Assembly (NCBI GenBank): GCA_965207985.1
Contig: CBDBND010000032.1
Coordinates: 1-64,000 of the forward strand
Origin: CBDBND01 sp965207985
GTDB lineage: Bacteria > Pseudomonadota > Alphaproteobacteria > Rhodospirillales > Rhodospirillaceae
Direction: 5' to 3'
DNA length: 64,000 bases
The first letter of the stretch is position 1; each line of letters begins with the position of its first letter. Below, one piece after another: positions 26,578-36,043 of the stretch. The notes under the pieces are model-generated. The model was not told where the DNA came from. It made no database searches and worked only from the letters and a program-made list of their open reading frames with translations. Made by a program: the position numbers and the translations under genes.

Positions 26578-27810
26578 TTACGACTTGGTGTGATTGACAT
26601 GAGCCGCGATGCGCTCGGCCAACCGTTCGGCGACTGCCTCTTTGCGCAAGGTCGGCCAACTGTCAACGCCTTCCTCCGTAATTACGTGGACGGTATTGCT
26701 GTCACCGCCGATGCCGCCAGAGACATCGTTGGCAACAATCCAATCGCAGCGTTTGGTTTCCCGTTTCTTTTGTCCGTAGGCGATGACGTTTTCCGTCTCG
26801 GCAGCAAATCCGATCACAAGACCCGGTCTGTCATTCTTCTCCGCGGATAGGGTGGCGAGAATGTCCGGGTTCTCCGTCAGTTTGAATGACGGCACGGTCC
26901 CATTTGCCTTTTTTATTTTCTGTTTGATCGCATCGGAAACGCGCCAGTCGGCCACGGCGGCGGCGCAGACCGCAATATCTGCGGGCAGCGCGTTCTGGCA
27001 TGCGGTCAACATGTCTTGTGCCGTTTCGACACGCATAACCACAACGTCATCCGGGTTCGCTTGTTGCGTGGGTCCGGTGATCAGCGTCACCTTCGCGCCC
27101 AGGTCTGACAATGCCGCGGCAATGGCATGACCCTGTTTCCCCGAAGACCGGTTGGCGATGTAACGCACCGGGTCGATGGGTTCATGGGTGGGGCCACTGG
27201 TCACCAGCGCTTTGAAACCTTTAAGCGGTCCTTTTTTTTTACTGGATTGGAAAAAGTCATCTAACGCTGCAACGATGTCCGCCACTTCGGCCATACGGCC
27301 GTCGCCCACTTCGCCGCAGGCCAAGTCGCCTTCGCCTGGTCCAACAACTTGCACGCCCCGCTTTTGCAAAGTGGCGAGATTGTCCTGGGTGGCGGGATGA
27401 TCCCACATCATCACGTTCATGGAAGGGGCGATCATCACCGGCTTATCCGTTGCCAGCAGTGCCGTGGTCGCCAGATCATCGGCGAGACCATAAGCCATCT
27501 TGGCCATGATGTTGGCCGTGGCCGGCGCGACAAGAACAATGTCCGCTTCTCTGCTCAAACGAATGTGACCCATCTCGCTTTCGTCCGTCAGAGAAAACAG
27601 TTCCTGATAGACCTTGTTGCCCGATAGGGCGGCAAGACTCATGGGCGTGACAAATTGGCTGCCCGCTTGGGTGAGAATACAGCGCACATGGGCGCCACGT
27701 TCCCGCAAGCGCCGGATGAGATCGGGCACTTTAACGGCGGCAATCCCGCCGGAAACGATCAAGAGAATATGACGCTCTTCAAGCACTTTGAGCCGTTTCA
27801 GGTGGTTCAA
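26578..27810 (-). CDS. coaBC: bifunctional phosphopantothenoylcysteine decarboxylase / synthase
   Basis: Two steps of coenzyme A synthesis: ligation of cysteine to phosphopantothenate (CoaB, C-terminal) and decarboxylation (CoaC, N-terminal, flavin-dependent). The CoaC part has LLIVSGGIAAVK, the motif PSMNVMMWDHPAT and DGRMAE. The CoaB part has SGPTHEPIDPVRYIANRSSGKQG, AAAVADWRV and KLTENPDIL (catalytic Lys). The start is uncertain: TTG at 27810 or GTG at 27786, with no ATG nearby. It is followed without a gap by dut. Confidence 0.95.
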   Translation of the reverse strand: MNHLKRLKVLEERHILLIVSGGIAAVKVPDLIRRLRERGAHVRCILTQAGSQFVTPMSLAALSGNKVYQELFSLTDESEMGHIRLSREADIVLVAPATANIMAKMAYGLADDLATTALLATDKPVMIAPSMNVMMWDHPATQDNLATLQKRGVQVVGPGEGDLACGEVGDGRMAEVADIVAALDDFFQSSKKKGPLKGFKALVTSGPTHEPIDPVRYIANRSSGKQGHAIAAALSDLGAKVTLITGPTQQANPDDVVVMRVETAQDMLTACQNALPADIAVCAAAVADWRVSDAIKQKIKKANGTVPSFKLTENPDILATLSAEKNDRPGLVIGFAAETENVIAYGQKKRETKRCDWIVANDVSGGIGGDSNTVHVITEEGVDSWPTLRKEAVAERLAERIAAHVNHTKS

Positions 27811-27849
27811 ATACGGGCGCGGGACTCTATACCAAACCCATAGGGACGG

Positions 27850-29391
27850 TCACGCGGCGACCCAAAGCACCAGGAGTCCTGCGGCCAATGCCCAGGGCCA
27901 CCAACGGGTCTGGTTTTGCGGGGGGCCACCGCGGATGGCAGCGGCTGTCTCGGGATCGAGGCGTAAACCGTGACGCCGGATCTGCTCCGCCGCCGCGTCC
28001 ACACTGTCAATCAGGCGTGGAAGTTTCTCCAAGGTTTCGGCGGCATCGGTCACCGCATCACGAATCCGTCCTTCCGGCCCCAATTCCTTAACCATCCAAT
28101 CCTCGATCAAGGGCCGTGCCAATTCCCACATGTTGACGCTGGGGGCAAGAGCCCGACCGACCCCTTCCGTCAGCAACATGCTCTTCTGTAACAGCAGCAA
28201 TTGCGGCTGGGTCTGCATCTCAAACGTTTCGGTGATTTGAAACAGCTGACCCAAAAGCCGGGCGAGAGAGATCTCATTCAAGGGTTTTCCTAAAATGGGC
28301 TCGGCGATGGACCGGCAGGCTTGGGCAAAAGCGCCCACGTCTTTCGAGCTTGGGACAAACCCCGCTTCGATATGAACTTCGGCCACACGGGTGTAGTCCC
28401 GTGTCAGAAAACCGAGCAGCATTTCACCTAAGTGTTTCCGCGTGCGGTCATCCACCCGGCCCATGATACCGAAGTCCATGGCGATGATGGTGCCGTCGTC
28501 AGTGACGAACAGGTTCCCCGGATGCATGTCCGCATGAAAAAAACCATGATGAAAAACCATGCGGAAAAATACTTCCGCCGCCGTGCGCACGATGTCCACC
28601 GGGTCAAGACCTAGCGCGGTGACGTCTTCCGGCTTGTCGACCCGTGTTCCCGAAACCCGCTCCAGGGTCAGCACCCGTTCGGAGGTGCGCTGCCAATCAA
28701 CCGCGGGTATTTGAAACCGCGGCTCATCGGCAAAGTTTTCGCTTAGCTCTTCGGCGGCGGCCGCTTCGAAACGCAGATCCATTTCAATGCGAACGGCTTC
28801 TTCGAAAGTTCTGACGGCCTCTACAGGTTTGAGGCGCCGGAGTTTGGGCTGCGTGCGCTCGACGGTTTCCGCAAGCCAATACAAGAGATCCAGATCGCGG
28901 GCGAAAGCTTCTCGGATGCCGGGCCTGAGCACTTTGACGGCCACGTCTTGTCCATCCGTCGTAACGGCAAAATGCACTTGGGCTATGGACGCTGCGGCAA
29001 CGGCTTCCGCGTCTATGGAGCGGAACAGTTGATCGGGCGGGCGGCCGAAATCTTCGGTGACGATCCGTTCCGACTCATCAAAGGCAAATGGCGGCAAGCG
29101 GTCCTGCAACTGGGATAAATCGTCGGTCACGTCCGGACCCAACAAATCGGGACGCGTCGAGAGAGCTTGCCCCATCTTTATGAATGTGGGCCCTAACGTT
29201 GTCAGCGCTTGGGCCAGCCGCTGGCCCGGACGGAGATCCGCCGTGGAAGGATTAGCCTTGGCCGTGAAGCGCGCCAGGGCGGTGACAAAACGCCCAACGG
29301 CATGTCCTTCGAGGAGAAACAATGCGTCATGCCGGGCGAGCGTCCGTCCGATGACAAAGAGACGAAGGAGATTCCGGCCGGTTCGGATCAT
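27850..29391 (-). CDS. ubiB: ubiquinone biosynthesis atypical kinase/ATPase
   Basis: ABC1/ADCK family membrane protein needed for ubiquinone synthesis, acting as an ATPase that helps handle lipid intermediates. The 513-residue protein has the family motif KMGQALSTRPDLLG (residues about 72-85), AVKVLRPG (Lys), EMDLRFEAAAAEEL, the catalytic HADMHPGNLF and MDFGIMGR (metal-binding DFG-like). A C-terminal hydrophobic helix (WPWALAAGLLVLWVAA) is the membrane anchor. ubiE lies just upstream in the same direction, a classic ubiquinone operon. Confidence 0.96.
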   Translation of the reverse strand: MIRTGRNLLRLFVIGRTLARHDALFLLEGHAVGRFVTALARFTAKANPSTADLRPGQRLAQALTTLGPTFIKMGQALSTRPDLLGPDVTDDLSQLQDRLPPFAFDESERIVTEDFGRPPDQLFRSIDAEAVAAASIAQVHFAVTTDGQDVAVKVLRPGIREAFARDLDLLYWLAETVERTQPKLRRLKPVEAVRTFEEAVRIEMDLRFEAAAAEELSENFADEPRFQIPAVDWQRTSERVLTLERVSGTRVDKPEDVTALGLDPVDIVRTAAEVFFRMVFHHGFFHADMHPGNLFVTDDGTIIAMDFGIMGRVDDRTRKHLGEMLLGFLTRDYTRVAEVHIEAGFVPSSKDVGAFAQACRSIAEPILGKPLNEISLARLLGQLFQITETFEMQTQPQLLLLQKSMLLTEGVGRALAPSVNMWELARPLIEDWMVKELGPEGRIRDAVTDAAETLEKLPRLIDSVDAAAEQIRRHGLRLDPETAAAIRGGPPQNQTRWWPWALAAGLLVLWVAA

Positions 29392-29460
29392 GGGGTACGA
29401 ATCATTGGGTGCAGATCGTCGATTCTCGTCGGTGTCGCTTAAAATGACTGTCGCGGCTCA

Positions 29461-30246
29461 TTACAAACGCCAGCCCGAATGAAGCGCAGCGACTCCTCCG
29501 GACAGATTGCGGACTTTAACGCGATCGAACCCTGCGCCGGTCATGAGCGCTGCCAATGACTCTTGATCCGGAAACCGGCGGATGCTTTCCGCCAAGTAGC
29601 GGTAGGCCTCACCGTCACCGGCGATCACCTGTCCTAAGCGGGGCAAGACCGTAAAAGAGTACCGGTCGTACAAGGCTTTCAAGCCCGCAACCTTGACCGC
29701 GCTAAATTCCAAACAGAGAAACCGTCCCCCGGGTTTTAGAACACGTAAGGCTTCTGCCAGGGCATCGTCGATGGATGTGACGTTGCGCAAGCCGAAAGCA
29801 ATGGTATAGGCGTCGAAATGCATGTCCGGGAACGGAAGGGCCTGCGCATCTCCCGCCACCCAATCCAAACCGTGCACATATCCTGAATCCAATGCCCGGT
29901 CCCGCCCACGATCAATCATCGTCTGGTTGACATCGCACACCGTGACACGGCTTTGGTCGTGCGATGGTTTTGACCGGTCCAAGCGATCCAAAATACGAAA
30001 GGCGATGTCTCCAGTTCCACCGGCGACGTCAAGCACGTGCCACCCTGGTCCGGGCGCCAGCCAGTCCAGCATGGCCTGTTTCCAAAGCCGGTGAATACCG
30101 CCGCTCATGAGATCGTTCATCAGGTCATAGCGGGGCGCCACCGCATCGAACACGGCCCGGACCCGGCCCGCTTTCTCAACGACCGGTACGGTCTCATAGC
30201 CAAAATGAGTTGTTGTTTCAGAGGCTTGGTCGCTTGCGCTGATCAT
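29461..30246 (-). CDS. ubiE: demethylmenaquinone/2-methoxy-6-polyprenyl-1,4-benzoquinol methylase
   Basis: SAM-dependent C-methyltransferase of ubiquinone (and menaquinone) synthesis. With the start at 30246 (MISASDQASE) the protein is 261 residues. Motifs are FDAVAPRYDLMNDLMSGG, HVLDVAGGTGDIAFR (SAM motif I), DAQALPFPDMHFDAYTIAFG, RNVTSIDDALAEALRVLKPGG (split here by GLRNV) and the C-terminal GGVAALHSGWRL. The divergent mutM begins 122 bases away. The frame extends upstream of the chosen start but without family similarity. Confidence 0.96.
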   Translation of the reverse strand: MISASDQASETTTHFGYETVPVVEKAGRVRAVFDAVAPRYDLMNDLMSGGIHRLWKQAMLDWLAPGPGWHVLDVAGGTGDIAFRILDRLDRSKPSHDQSRVTVCDVNQTMIDRGRDRALDSGYVHGLDWVAGDAQALPFPDMHFDAYTIAFGLRNVTSIDDALAEALRVLKPGGRFLCLEFSAVKVAGLKALYDRYSFTVLPRLGQVIAGDGEAYRYLAESIRRFPDQESLAALMTGAGFDRVKVRNLSGGVAALHSGWRL

Positions 30247-30367
30247 GAAGCGGAGCTTAGACGAAGGGTGCAGGCGGAGCCATCCCTCATCATGTGCCCA
30301 ATCCCGCGTGCCACTCGCGGCAAATGGAAACTCGACAAATGCCTCAGGCTTGACGCAGTCTCCGGCC

Positions 30368-31204
30368 ATGCCTGAACTCCCTGAAGTTGAAACCACCTGC
30401 CGTGGATTGGCCGGCGTGTTTGAAGGCCGGCGGCTATCCCAGGTTCAGGTGAGACGGCCGGACTTGCGTATCCCTTTTCCCGACGGACTGGCACAGAAGT
30501 TGACGGGCCGGCGCGTCGACCGTGTGCGCCGGCGGGCAAAATACATATGCCTTCATCTCGACGACGGCCAGGTGGCCCTCGCCCACCTGGGTATGTCGGG
30601 CCGTATGGCCATCACCACGCCGGATACCAAACCGGGAACCCATGACCATGTGGTCTTCGACACCGATGAAGGCCAGCGGGTGATGTTTAATGATCCGCGC
30701 CGGTTCGGACTTCTTACCCTCACGGCGGAACCCGACCTCGACCAGCACCGGCTTTTGGCCCGCATGGGGCCCGACCCTCTGGACGAGGCCTTTACGCCGG
30801 ACGTTTTGTCGGCGGCGCTTAAGGGCAAAAACACGTCCATCAAGGCTGCCCTGCTCGATCAGAGGATCGTCGCCGGGCTGGGCAACATCTATGTCTGTGA
30901 GGCTCTTTTTCGTGCCGGGATTTCTCCGCGGCGCCGGGCCGGCACGGTTGCCGGAAAACGCGCCACCCGGCTGGTGCCGTCCGTCAAGGACGTGCTTAAC
31001 GAAGCCATTGCCGCCGGCGGTTCATCCCTTAGAGATTACGTTCAGGCCACCGGTGAACTCGGATACTTCCGGTTCAGCTGGAAGGTTTATGGCCGGGAAG
31101 GAGAGCCGTGCCTTTGCGAGACACATAAAGACAGCAGCATTGTGATAAAACGAATTGTCCAATCAGGCCGGTCCACGTTTTTCTGCTCGAGGTGTCAGCG
31201 ATGA
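30368..31204 (+). CDS. mutM: formamidopyrimidine-DNA glycosylase
   Basis: Base-excision repair enzyme that removes 8-oxoguanine and ring-opened purines. The 278-residue protein begins MPELPEVETTCRGL, with the catalytic N-terminal Pro and Glu exposed after Met removal. Also seen are AKYICLHLDDG (Lys57 region), LAHLGMSGRM and the helix-two-turn-helix GLGNIYVCEALFRAGISP. The C-terminal zinc finger is unusual: it reads PCLCETHKDSSIVIKRIVQ then GRSTFFCSRCQR, giving C-x-C-x2-H instead of the normal C-x2-C first half, with a longer loop. ATG at 30368; the next gene overlaps the stop. Confidence 0.96.
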   Translation: MPELPEVETTCRGLAGVFEGRRLSQVQVRRPDLRIPFPDGLAQKLTGRRVDRVRRRAKYICLHLDDGQVALAHLGMSGRMAITTPDTKPGTHDHVVFDTDEGQRVMFNDPRRFGLLTLTAEPDLDQHRLLARMGPDPLDEAFTPDVLSAALKGKNTSIKAALLDQRIVAGLGNIYVCEALFRAGISPRRRAGTVAGKRATRLVPSVKDVLNEAIAAGGSSLRDYVQATGELGYFRFSWKVYGREGEPCLCETHKDSSIVIKRIVQSGRSTFFCSRCQR

Positions 31205-31578
31205 ACCGTCACTCCGTTTTCGCATTCTGTGCCATTGCATTCTTGTTTTGTTTACCGCGTGTCACCCTTGCTGCAGACACCTTTGTCATCGGTTTCGAAG
31301 ATTTACCGTTGATGATAGGTCTTGCCCAAGTGCAGCAGGACAGTGTTTTGTTTGACACGCCCCAGGGCCGCATTGTACAGGCCTCCGCCACCGGTACGGT
31401 GACAAGAAACGCCGTGCTGTCGTTTTATTCTTCGACGTTACCTCAACTGGGTTGGGTCTCCGTCGACCAGGCGACCTTTCAACGTGAAGGCGAAACCTTG
31501 CGCATTGAATTTACACAAACAGATCGGTTGTTGACGGTTCACTTTCTTGCCGAACCCAGTGCAACAGGACTCCGTTGA
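31201..31578 (+). CDS. secreted hypothetical protein downstream of mutM
   Basis: A 125-residue precursor with a signal peptide (FAFCAIAFLFCLPRVTLA, cleaved before ADT). The mature part, about 100 residues, has GFEDLPLMIGLAQVQQDSV, FDTPQGRIVQA and a beta-rich C-terminus with FYSSTLPQLGW. Similar small proteins follow mutM in other alphaproteobacteria (from memory). The FYxxTLPxLGW segment suggests a periplasmic lipid- or cofactor-binding fold, but no function is known. The ATG overlaps the mutM stop (ATGA). Confidence 0.75.
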   Translation: MNRHSVFAFCAIAFLFCLPRVTLAADTFVIGFEDLPLMIGLAQVQQDSVLFDTPQGRIVQASATGTVTRNAVLSFYSSTLPQLGWVSVDQATFQREGETLRIEFTQTDRLLTVHFLAEPSATGLR

Positions 31579-31665
31579 CAAGGTAACCTCGCCGACGTAT
31601 TCGCCCCCTCGCGTTTTTTTACCGGCCGCCGCTTCTGCAACCATCACCAGGGACCCGTTTTAGAT

Positions 31666-32442
31666 ATGGCTTATGAAAACATATTGGTAGAAACCCGTGG
31701 GCACGTGGGATTGATCACTCTCAATCGCCCACAAGCGCTTAATGCCCTTTCGTCCGGTCTGGTTGCCGATCTCGGCCAGGCGCTCGACGGATTCGAAGCC
31801 GACGAAAGTGTGCGCGCCATCGTCATTACCGGCAGTGAAAAAGCGTTCGCCGCCGGTGCCGACATAAAAGAGATGGCCGACAAAACATTTGTCGATTGTT
31901 ATGTGGGCGAATTCATCACCAAGGGGTGGGAGCGAATCACAACCTGCCGCAAACCGATCATCGCTGCCGTCGCCGGCTATGCCTTGGGAGGGGGGTGCGA
32001 GGTGGCCATGATGTGCGACGTGATCATCGCCGCCGAGTCGGCGAAATTCGGTCAGCCGGAAATCACTTTGGGTATCATTCCCGGCGCTGGCGGGACCCAG
32101 CGGCTGACCCGGGCCGTGGGCAAGGCCAAGGCGATGGATATGGTGTTGACCGGCCGCCAAATGAATGCGGCCGAAGCGGAGCGAGTCGGATTGGTGAGCA
32201 GAGTTGTTCCTGATGACGATCTGTTGGATGAAACACTCAAGGCGGCTGAACGAATCGCCGATATGTCCATGCCTGTGGCCATGATTGCAAAGGAATCGGT
32301 CAACCGAGCCTTTGAGTCGTCGCTCGCCGAGGGAATCCGATTCGAACGCCGGATGTTCCATGCGGCCTTCGCTCTGGACGACCAAAAGGAGGGCATGGCG
32401 GCCTTTATCGAAAAACGGCAACCCTCTTTCAAACACCGCTGA
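31666..32442 (+). CDS. enoyl-CoA hydratase (crotonase family)
   Basis: Hydrates trans-2-enoyl-CoA in beta-oxidation. The 258-residue protein has NRPQALNALSSGL, SEKAFAAGADIKEM (first oxyanion strand), AGYALGGGCEVAMMCD (second oxyanion strand and first catalytic Glu) and PEITLGIIPGAGGTQRL (second catalytic Glu). It ends EKRQPSFKHR. Both catalytic glutamates are present, so it is a true hydratase of the short-chain type. It is located between mutM and rpsT, as in related genomes. It is the intact paralogue of the split gene at 17002/21744. Confidence 0.95.
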   Translation: MAYENILVETRGHVGLITLNRPQALNALSSGLVADLGQALDGFEADESVRAIVITGSEKAFAAGADIKEMADKTFVDCYVGEFITKGWERITTCRKPIIAAVAGYALGGGCEVAMMCDVIIAAESAKFGQPEITLGIIPGAGGTQRLTRAVGKAKAMDMVLTGRQMNAAEAERVGLVSRVVPDDDLLDETLKAAERIADMSMPVAMIAKESVNRAFESSLAEGIRFERRMFHAAFALDDQKEGMAAFIEKRQPSFKHR

Positions 32443-32486
32443 TCAATTAAGGGGTCACCCTCACAGACCGGGTCTGGCTTCAGAGG

Positions 32487-32515
32487 TTGACGGAACAGGT
32501 GTCCTTAACTATAAG
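32487..32515 (+). promoter_or_regulatory. sigma-70-type promoter of rpsT
   Basis: TTGACG and TATAAG are separated by 17 bases, close to the consensus, about 40 bases upstream of the rpsT ATG. The distance gives a short leader of roughly 30 bases. Confidence 0.65.
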
Positions 32516-32554
32516 GCGCCGCTCAATTTTTTCCTTCGACGACAGGACCAAATT

Positions 32555-32821
32555 ATGGCCCACCACGCTTCGGCCAAGAAACGAATCCGCCGCAACGCCC
32601 GCCGCTTTGCCATCAATCATGCACGCATTGGGCGCATCCGGACGGCCATACGAAAGGTGGAAGAAGCCATCAAGACGGGTGATCACGCCGCGGCAACGGA
32701 AGCGTTGAAGAAGGCCATGCTCGAAATGATGCGGGGTCGTTCGAAAGGCGTTCTTCATGCCAATACGGTTTCGAGAAAAATTGCTCGCCTCAACGCGCGC
32801 ATTAAAGCATTGGCAGCATAG
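32555..32821 (+). CDS. rpsT: 30S ribosomal protein S20
   Basis: An 88-residue, very basic protein: MAHHASAKKRIRRNARRFAI, a central helical part (GDHAAATEALKKAM) and KGVLHANTVSRKIARLNARI. Normal length. S20 binds 16S rRNA early in 30S assembly. It is followed by dnaA, a conserved order in alphaproteobacteria. It has its own promoter at 32487. Confidence 0.97.
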   Translation: MAHHASAKKRIRRNARRFAINHARIGRIRTAIRKVEEAIKTGDHAAATEALKKAMLEMMRGRSKGVLHANTVSRKIARLNARIKALAA

Positions 32822-33229
32822 CAAAAACTGTTTTTGAAGAACGGCCCTTACGATCCCAGACGAGCCGTTCCATATTTGTCCCATTGCGTTTAACGAGATC
32901 ATGGCGCTAGGGTTACGTCACTCTACTTTTCACCGCTGATCTGTAGCTGCGTCCTCTCATTGAAAAGGCCGTGTTGATAGCATGCGTTTTTTTTCGTGAG
33001 ACTCGGATCGTTTATCGTTTGAACGCTCTCGTTTCTGCATTTTCTGTCAAGCACACTTTCATCTTGTCTTTCCCCGCGCGCCGGATAGAGTTGGTGCCTT
33101 CGCTAATGATCGTTCCGCTTCACCGCTAAAGAAGGACGAATACGCGAACGTTTTTATTTAGATCGATAACCTCCCCTCCACTTTTGGACGTCTGAGATCT
33201 ACAGGGGGAATCTTCAGACGTTTAGTAAT
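32822..33229. other. rpsT-dnaA intergenic region
   Basis: About 400 bases without a gene. A weak inverted repeat AACGGC...GCCGTT (32841-32870) follows rpsT and may be a terminator. I looked for DnaA boxes of the TTATCCACA type on both strands and found none, so there is no sign of an origin here. AT-rich patches near 32985 and 33150 may hold the dnaA promoter. Confidence 0.5.
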
Positions 33230-34660
33230 GTGGATTGGGATGACGACAAGGACGCAAGGGTGAAACGAGGGGAAGAGGGCGCAGCAGACCAGTCTGAATG
33301 GGATCGCGTTAAAGTTAAACTTAGACATGAGTTTGGGGATTCAGCGTTTAAGAGTTGGGTAAAACCCATTGCCTTTAGCGGTTTGCAAGATGGTGCTGTC
33401 AATTTAAAGGTTCCCACCCGCTTCATGCGGGATTGGGTCGTAACCCATTATGCAGATCGTATCCGCACCTTATGGAGTGGAGAAAATCCGGACGTCCACC
33501 GCGTCCATGTCGACGTCGATGCCCCCCTGGACAGAGAGTCGTCAGACCATCAAGACCTGACGGACACCTTTACGGAAAAACCTCAAGAATTGGAAAGTGG
33601 CCCGGTCGCGGCAACGGGTGATCCTCTTTTTGATTCCCTGTCCGCTCCGCTCGATGCCCGGTACACATTTGAAAATTTTGTAGTCGGCAAACCCAATGAA
33701 TTTGCTTATGCGGCAGCGCAACGGGTCGCCGATTCCGATCAGGTCAGTTTCAACCCGTTGTTTCTTTATGGCGGCGTCGGGCTGGGCAAAACCCACCTCA
33801 TGCATGCCATCGCGTGGCAAATTAGACTTCGGTCGCCGCAGCGGCGTGTTGTTTACCTGTCCGCCGAAAAATTCATGTACAGTTTTGTCAGAGCCTTGCA
33901 GAACCACGATACGGTTTCTTTCAAAGAGCAATTCCGTTCCGCCGACGTTCTCATGATTGACGACGTGCAATTTATTTCAGGCAAGGATTCCACCCAGGAA
34001 GAATTCTTCCACACCTTTAACGCTTTGGTGGACCAGGGTCGTCAGATTGTCCTGTCCGCCGATAAGTCTCCGTCCGATCTCGAGCAAATCGGCGACCGGC
34101 TGCGCTCCAGACTGTCATCGGGCTTGGTGGCCGACCTCCATCCGACAACGTTCGAGCTGAGGCTCGGAATCCTGGATGCCAAGGCCGAGCAACTGGGGGT
34201 CACCGTCCCGCAAAAGGTTAAGGAGTTTCTGGCTCATCGGATCACCTCCAATGTGCGTGAGTTGGAAGGGGCTCTGACCCGCCTCAACGCCAATGTCCAA
34301 CTGGTCGGCGGCGACATTTCCCTCGAGTTGGCCCATACCCTGCTCCACGATCTACTCAGGGCTCATGACCGACGCGTCACCATGGAAGAGATCCAAAAAC
34401 GGGTGGCCGAACATTTTCAAATCCGACTGTCCGACATGAGTTCGGCCCGCCGCTCCAGGACGGTGGCCCGTCCCCGGCAGATTGCCATGTACTTGGCCAA
34501 GCAGCTGACGTCGCGCTCGTTACCGGAAATCGGCAGGGCGTTCGGCGGCCGGGACCATACCACCGTTATTCATGCCGTTCGTAAAGTCGAAGAGCTGATG
34601 AAAGCAGACGCGGCTTTCGCCGAAGATGTCGATCTCTTGACCCGGATGCTCGAGAGCTAA
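33230..34660 (+). CDS. dnaA: chromosomal replication initiator protein DnaA
   Basis: Binds and melts the origin. 476 residues from a GTG start. Domain I comprises residues about 22-95. Domain II is a variable acidic linker. The AAA+ domain III has Walker A GGVGLGKTH (181-189), Walker B VLMIDDVQFI and sensor region GDRLRSRLSSGL. Domain IV has the DnaA box-binding signature GGRDHTTVIHAVRKVE. The protein is complete. No competing start with a better ribosome site is visible. Confidence 0.97.
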   Translation: MDWDDDKDARVKRGEEGAADQSEWDRVKVKLRHEFGDSAFKSWVKPIAFSGLQDGAVNLKVPTRFMRDWVVTHYADRIRTLWSGENPDVHRVHVDVDAPLDRESSDHQDLTDTFTEKPQELESGPVAATGDPLFDSLSAPLDARYTFENFVVGKPNEFAYAAAQRVADSDQVSFNPLFLYGGVGLGKTHLMHAIAWQIRLRSPQRRVVYLSAEKFMYSFVRALQNHDTVSFKEQFRSADVLMIDDVQFISGKDSTQEEFFHTFNALVDQGRQIVLSADKSPSDLEQIGDRLRSRLSSGLVADLHPTTFELRLGILDAKAEQLGVTVPQKVKEFLAHRITSNVRELEGALTRLNANVQLVGGDISLELAHTLLHDLLRAHDRRVTMEEIQKRVAEHFQIRLSDMSSARRSRTVARPRQIAMYLAKQLTSRSLPEIGRAFGGRDHTTVIHAVRKVEELMKADAAFAEDVDLLTRMLES

Positions 34661-34927
34661 CGGCCGCACCTTTGATCCGCTCTAACCCGCTGCGCAGGCA
34701 TTTTCCCTACCGCCGGGCAAGCCCTATGGTATACTGATTTCCCTGTCGCGCAGTTGAGACTTTGTCATCGGCTGCGCCTCCCTCATAACTCGAAGACAGG
34801 GGCTCCCTTCAGGGCGCATTTTGGCCATTTTTGTGCCTGCCAGCGTCTCCTCAGGAGGGTGAGGGACTCGGTAAAGACACTGATTGATATTTGAAAACTC
34901 TGTTTGATAGTTGACTCACGCCCGCCC
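34661..34927. other. dnaA-dnaN intergenic region
   Basis: 267 bases without a gene. A TATGGTATACTG stretch near 34725 may be a -10 region serving dnaN. No DnaA boxes were seen. Confidence 0.4.
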
Positions 34928-36043
34928 ATGAAACTTGTCATAGAAAGATCCGCGCTCCTTAAATCTTTGGGTCATGTCCAAAGTGTTGTCGAGCGCCGCA
35001 CGACCATCCCCATTTTATCCAATGTCCGGCTTGACGCAGCCAAAGGGTCGTTAAGCCTCAATGCTACGGACATGGATCTTGAAATCGTTGAATCCGCCCA
35101 AGCGGACGTCGGTCAGGACGGATCGACCACGGCGCCGGCCCACACTCTGTATGATATTGTTCGTAAGCTGCCTGACGGCGCACAGATTGAATTGACCTTT
35201 GGCGGTGAAAATCAGCTGACCCTGACGTCGGGACGTTCGCGGTTTCAATTGTCTTGCCTTCCGGCGGACGATTTCCCGGCTCTAGCCTCCGGTGATTACT
35301 CCCATACGTTCAGCCTGGCGTCGGCTGATTTGCGCTCCCTGATCGACCGCACCCGGTTTGCCATTTCAACGGAAGAAACCCGCTACTATCTCAACGGCAT
35401 CTATTTGCACGCTGCGGACAGTGATGGCGTTGACGTCCTGCGCACGGTGGCAACCGACGGTCACCGCCTCGCCCGGGTCGAACTGCCGTTGCCCGATGGG
35501 GCCACAGGCATGCCTGGGATTATTGTGCCCCGCAAAGCGGTCACGGAAATCCGCAAGCTCATTGAAGAGGCCGACGGCGATGTTTCCGTCTCGTTGTCCG
35601 ATGCCAAGATTCGATTCTCCACGGGAGAGACCGTACTGACGTCCAAGCTCATCGACGGCACGTTCCCCGATTATGAACGGGTCATTCCGACGGGGAATGA
35701 CAAGGTTCTTGAGACCGACTGCAAAGTTCTTTCCCAGGCCGTGGATCGTGTATCGGCCATCAGTTCGGAGAAGTCCCGGTCGATCAAATTGAACATGGAA
35801 AAGGGCTTGGTCACTCTCTCGGCGTCCAGTCCGGAGCACGGTAGCGCCATTGAAGAGGTGGAAGCGTCTTACGATGCCGGACAATTGGAGATCGGATTCA
35901 ATGCCCGATATCTGCTCGACATCATGCAGCAGATCGAAGGCGACGCAGCCCGGTTCACCATGGCCGACGCAGCGTCCCCGACGGTGATCCGAGACGTGTC
36001 CGACGGATCGGCCGTCTACGTCCTCATGCCGATGCGGGTGTGA
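34928..36043 (+). CDS. dnaN: DNA polymerase III sliding clamp (beta subunit)
   Basis: A 371-residue ring-forming clamp that tethers the replicative polymerase. The start at 34928 (MKLVIERSALLKSLGHVQSV) matches the family. The motifs VVERRTTIPILSNVRL, LPADDFPAL, ATDGHRLARVELPLP, and the end VYVLMPMRV are all canonical. Three repeated clamp domains are present in normal length. Its stop overlaps the recF GTG start. Confidence 0.97.
   Translation: MKLVIERSALLKSLGHVQSVVERRTTIPILSNVRLDAAKGSLSLNATDMDLEIVESAQADVGQDGSTTAPAHTLYDIVRKLPDGAQIELTFGGENQLTLTSGRSRFQLSCLPADDFPALASGDYSHTFSLASADLRSLIDRTRFAISTEETRYYLNGIYLHAADSDGVDVLRTVATDGHRLARVELPLPDGATGMPGIIVPRKAVTEIRKLIEEADGDVSVSLSDAKIRFSTGETVLTSKLIDGTFPDYERVIPTGNDKVLETDCKVLSQAVDRVSAISSEKSRSIKLNMEKGLVTLSASSPEHGSAIEEVEASYDAGQLEIGFNARYLLDIMQQIEGDAARFTMADAASPTVIRDVSDGSAVYVLMPMRV

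Noticed and set aside
31660..32436. Minus-strand frame of 258 codons
   Set aside because: Exactly antisense to the intact enoyl-CoA hydratase.
32822..34927. Possible replication origin near dnaA
   Set aside because: No DnaA boxes, no AT-rich unwinding repeats and no GATC or CtrA-like clusters were recognised. In many alphaproteobacteria the origin lies elsewhere.
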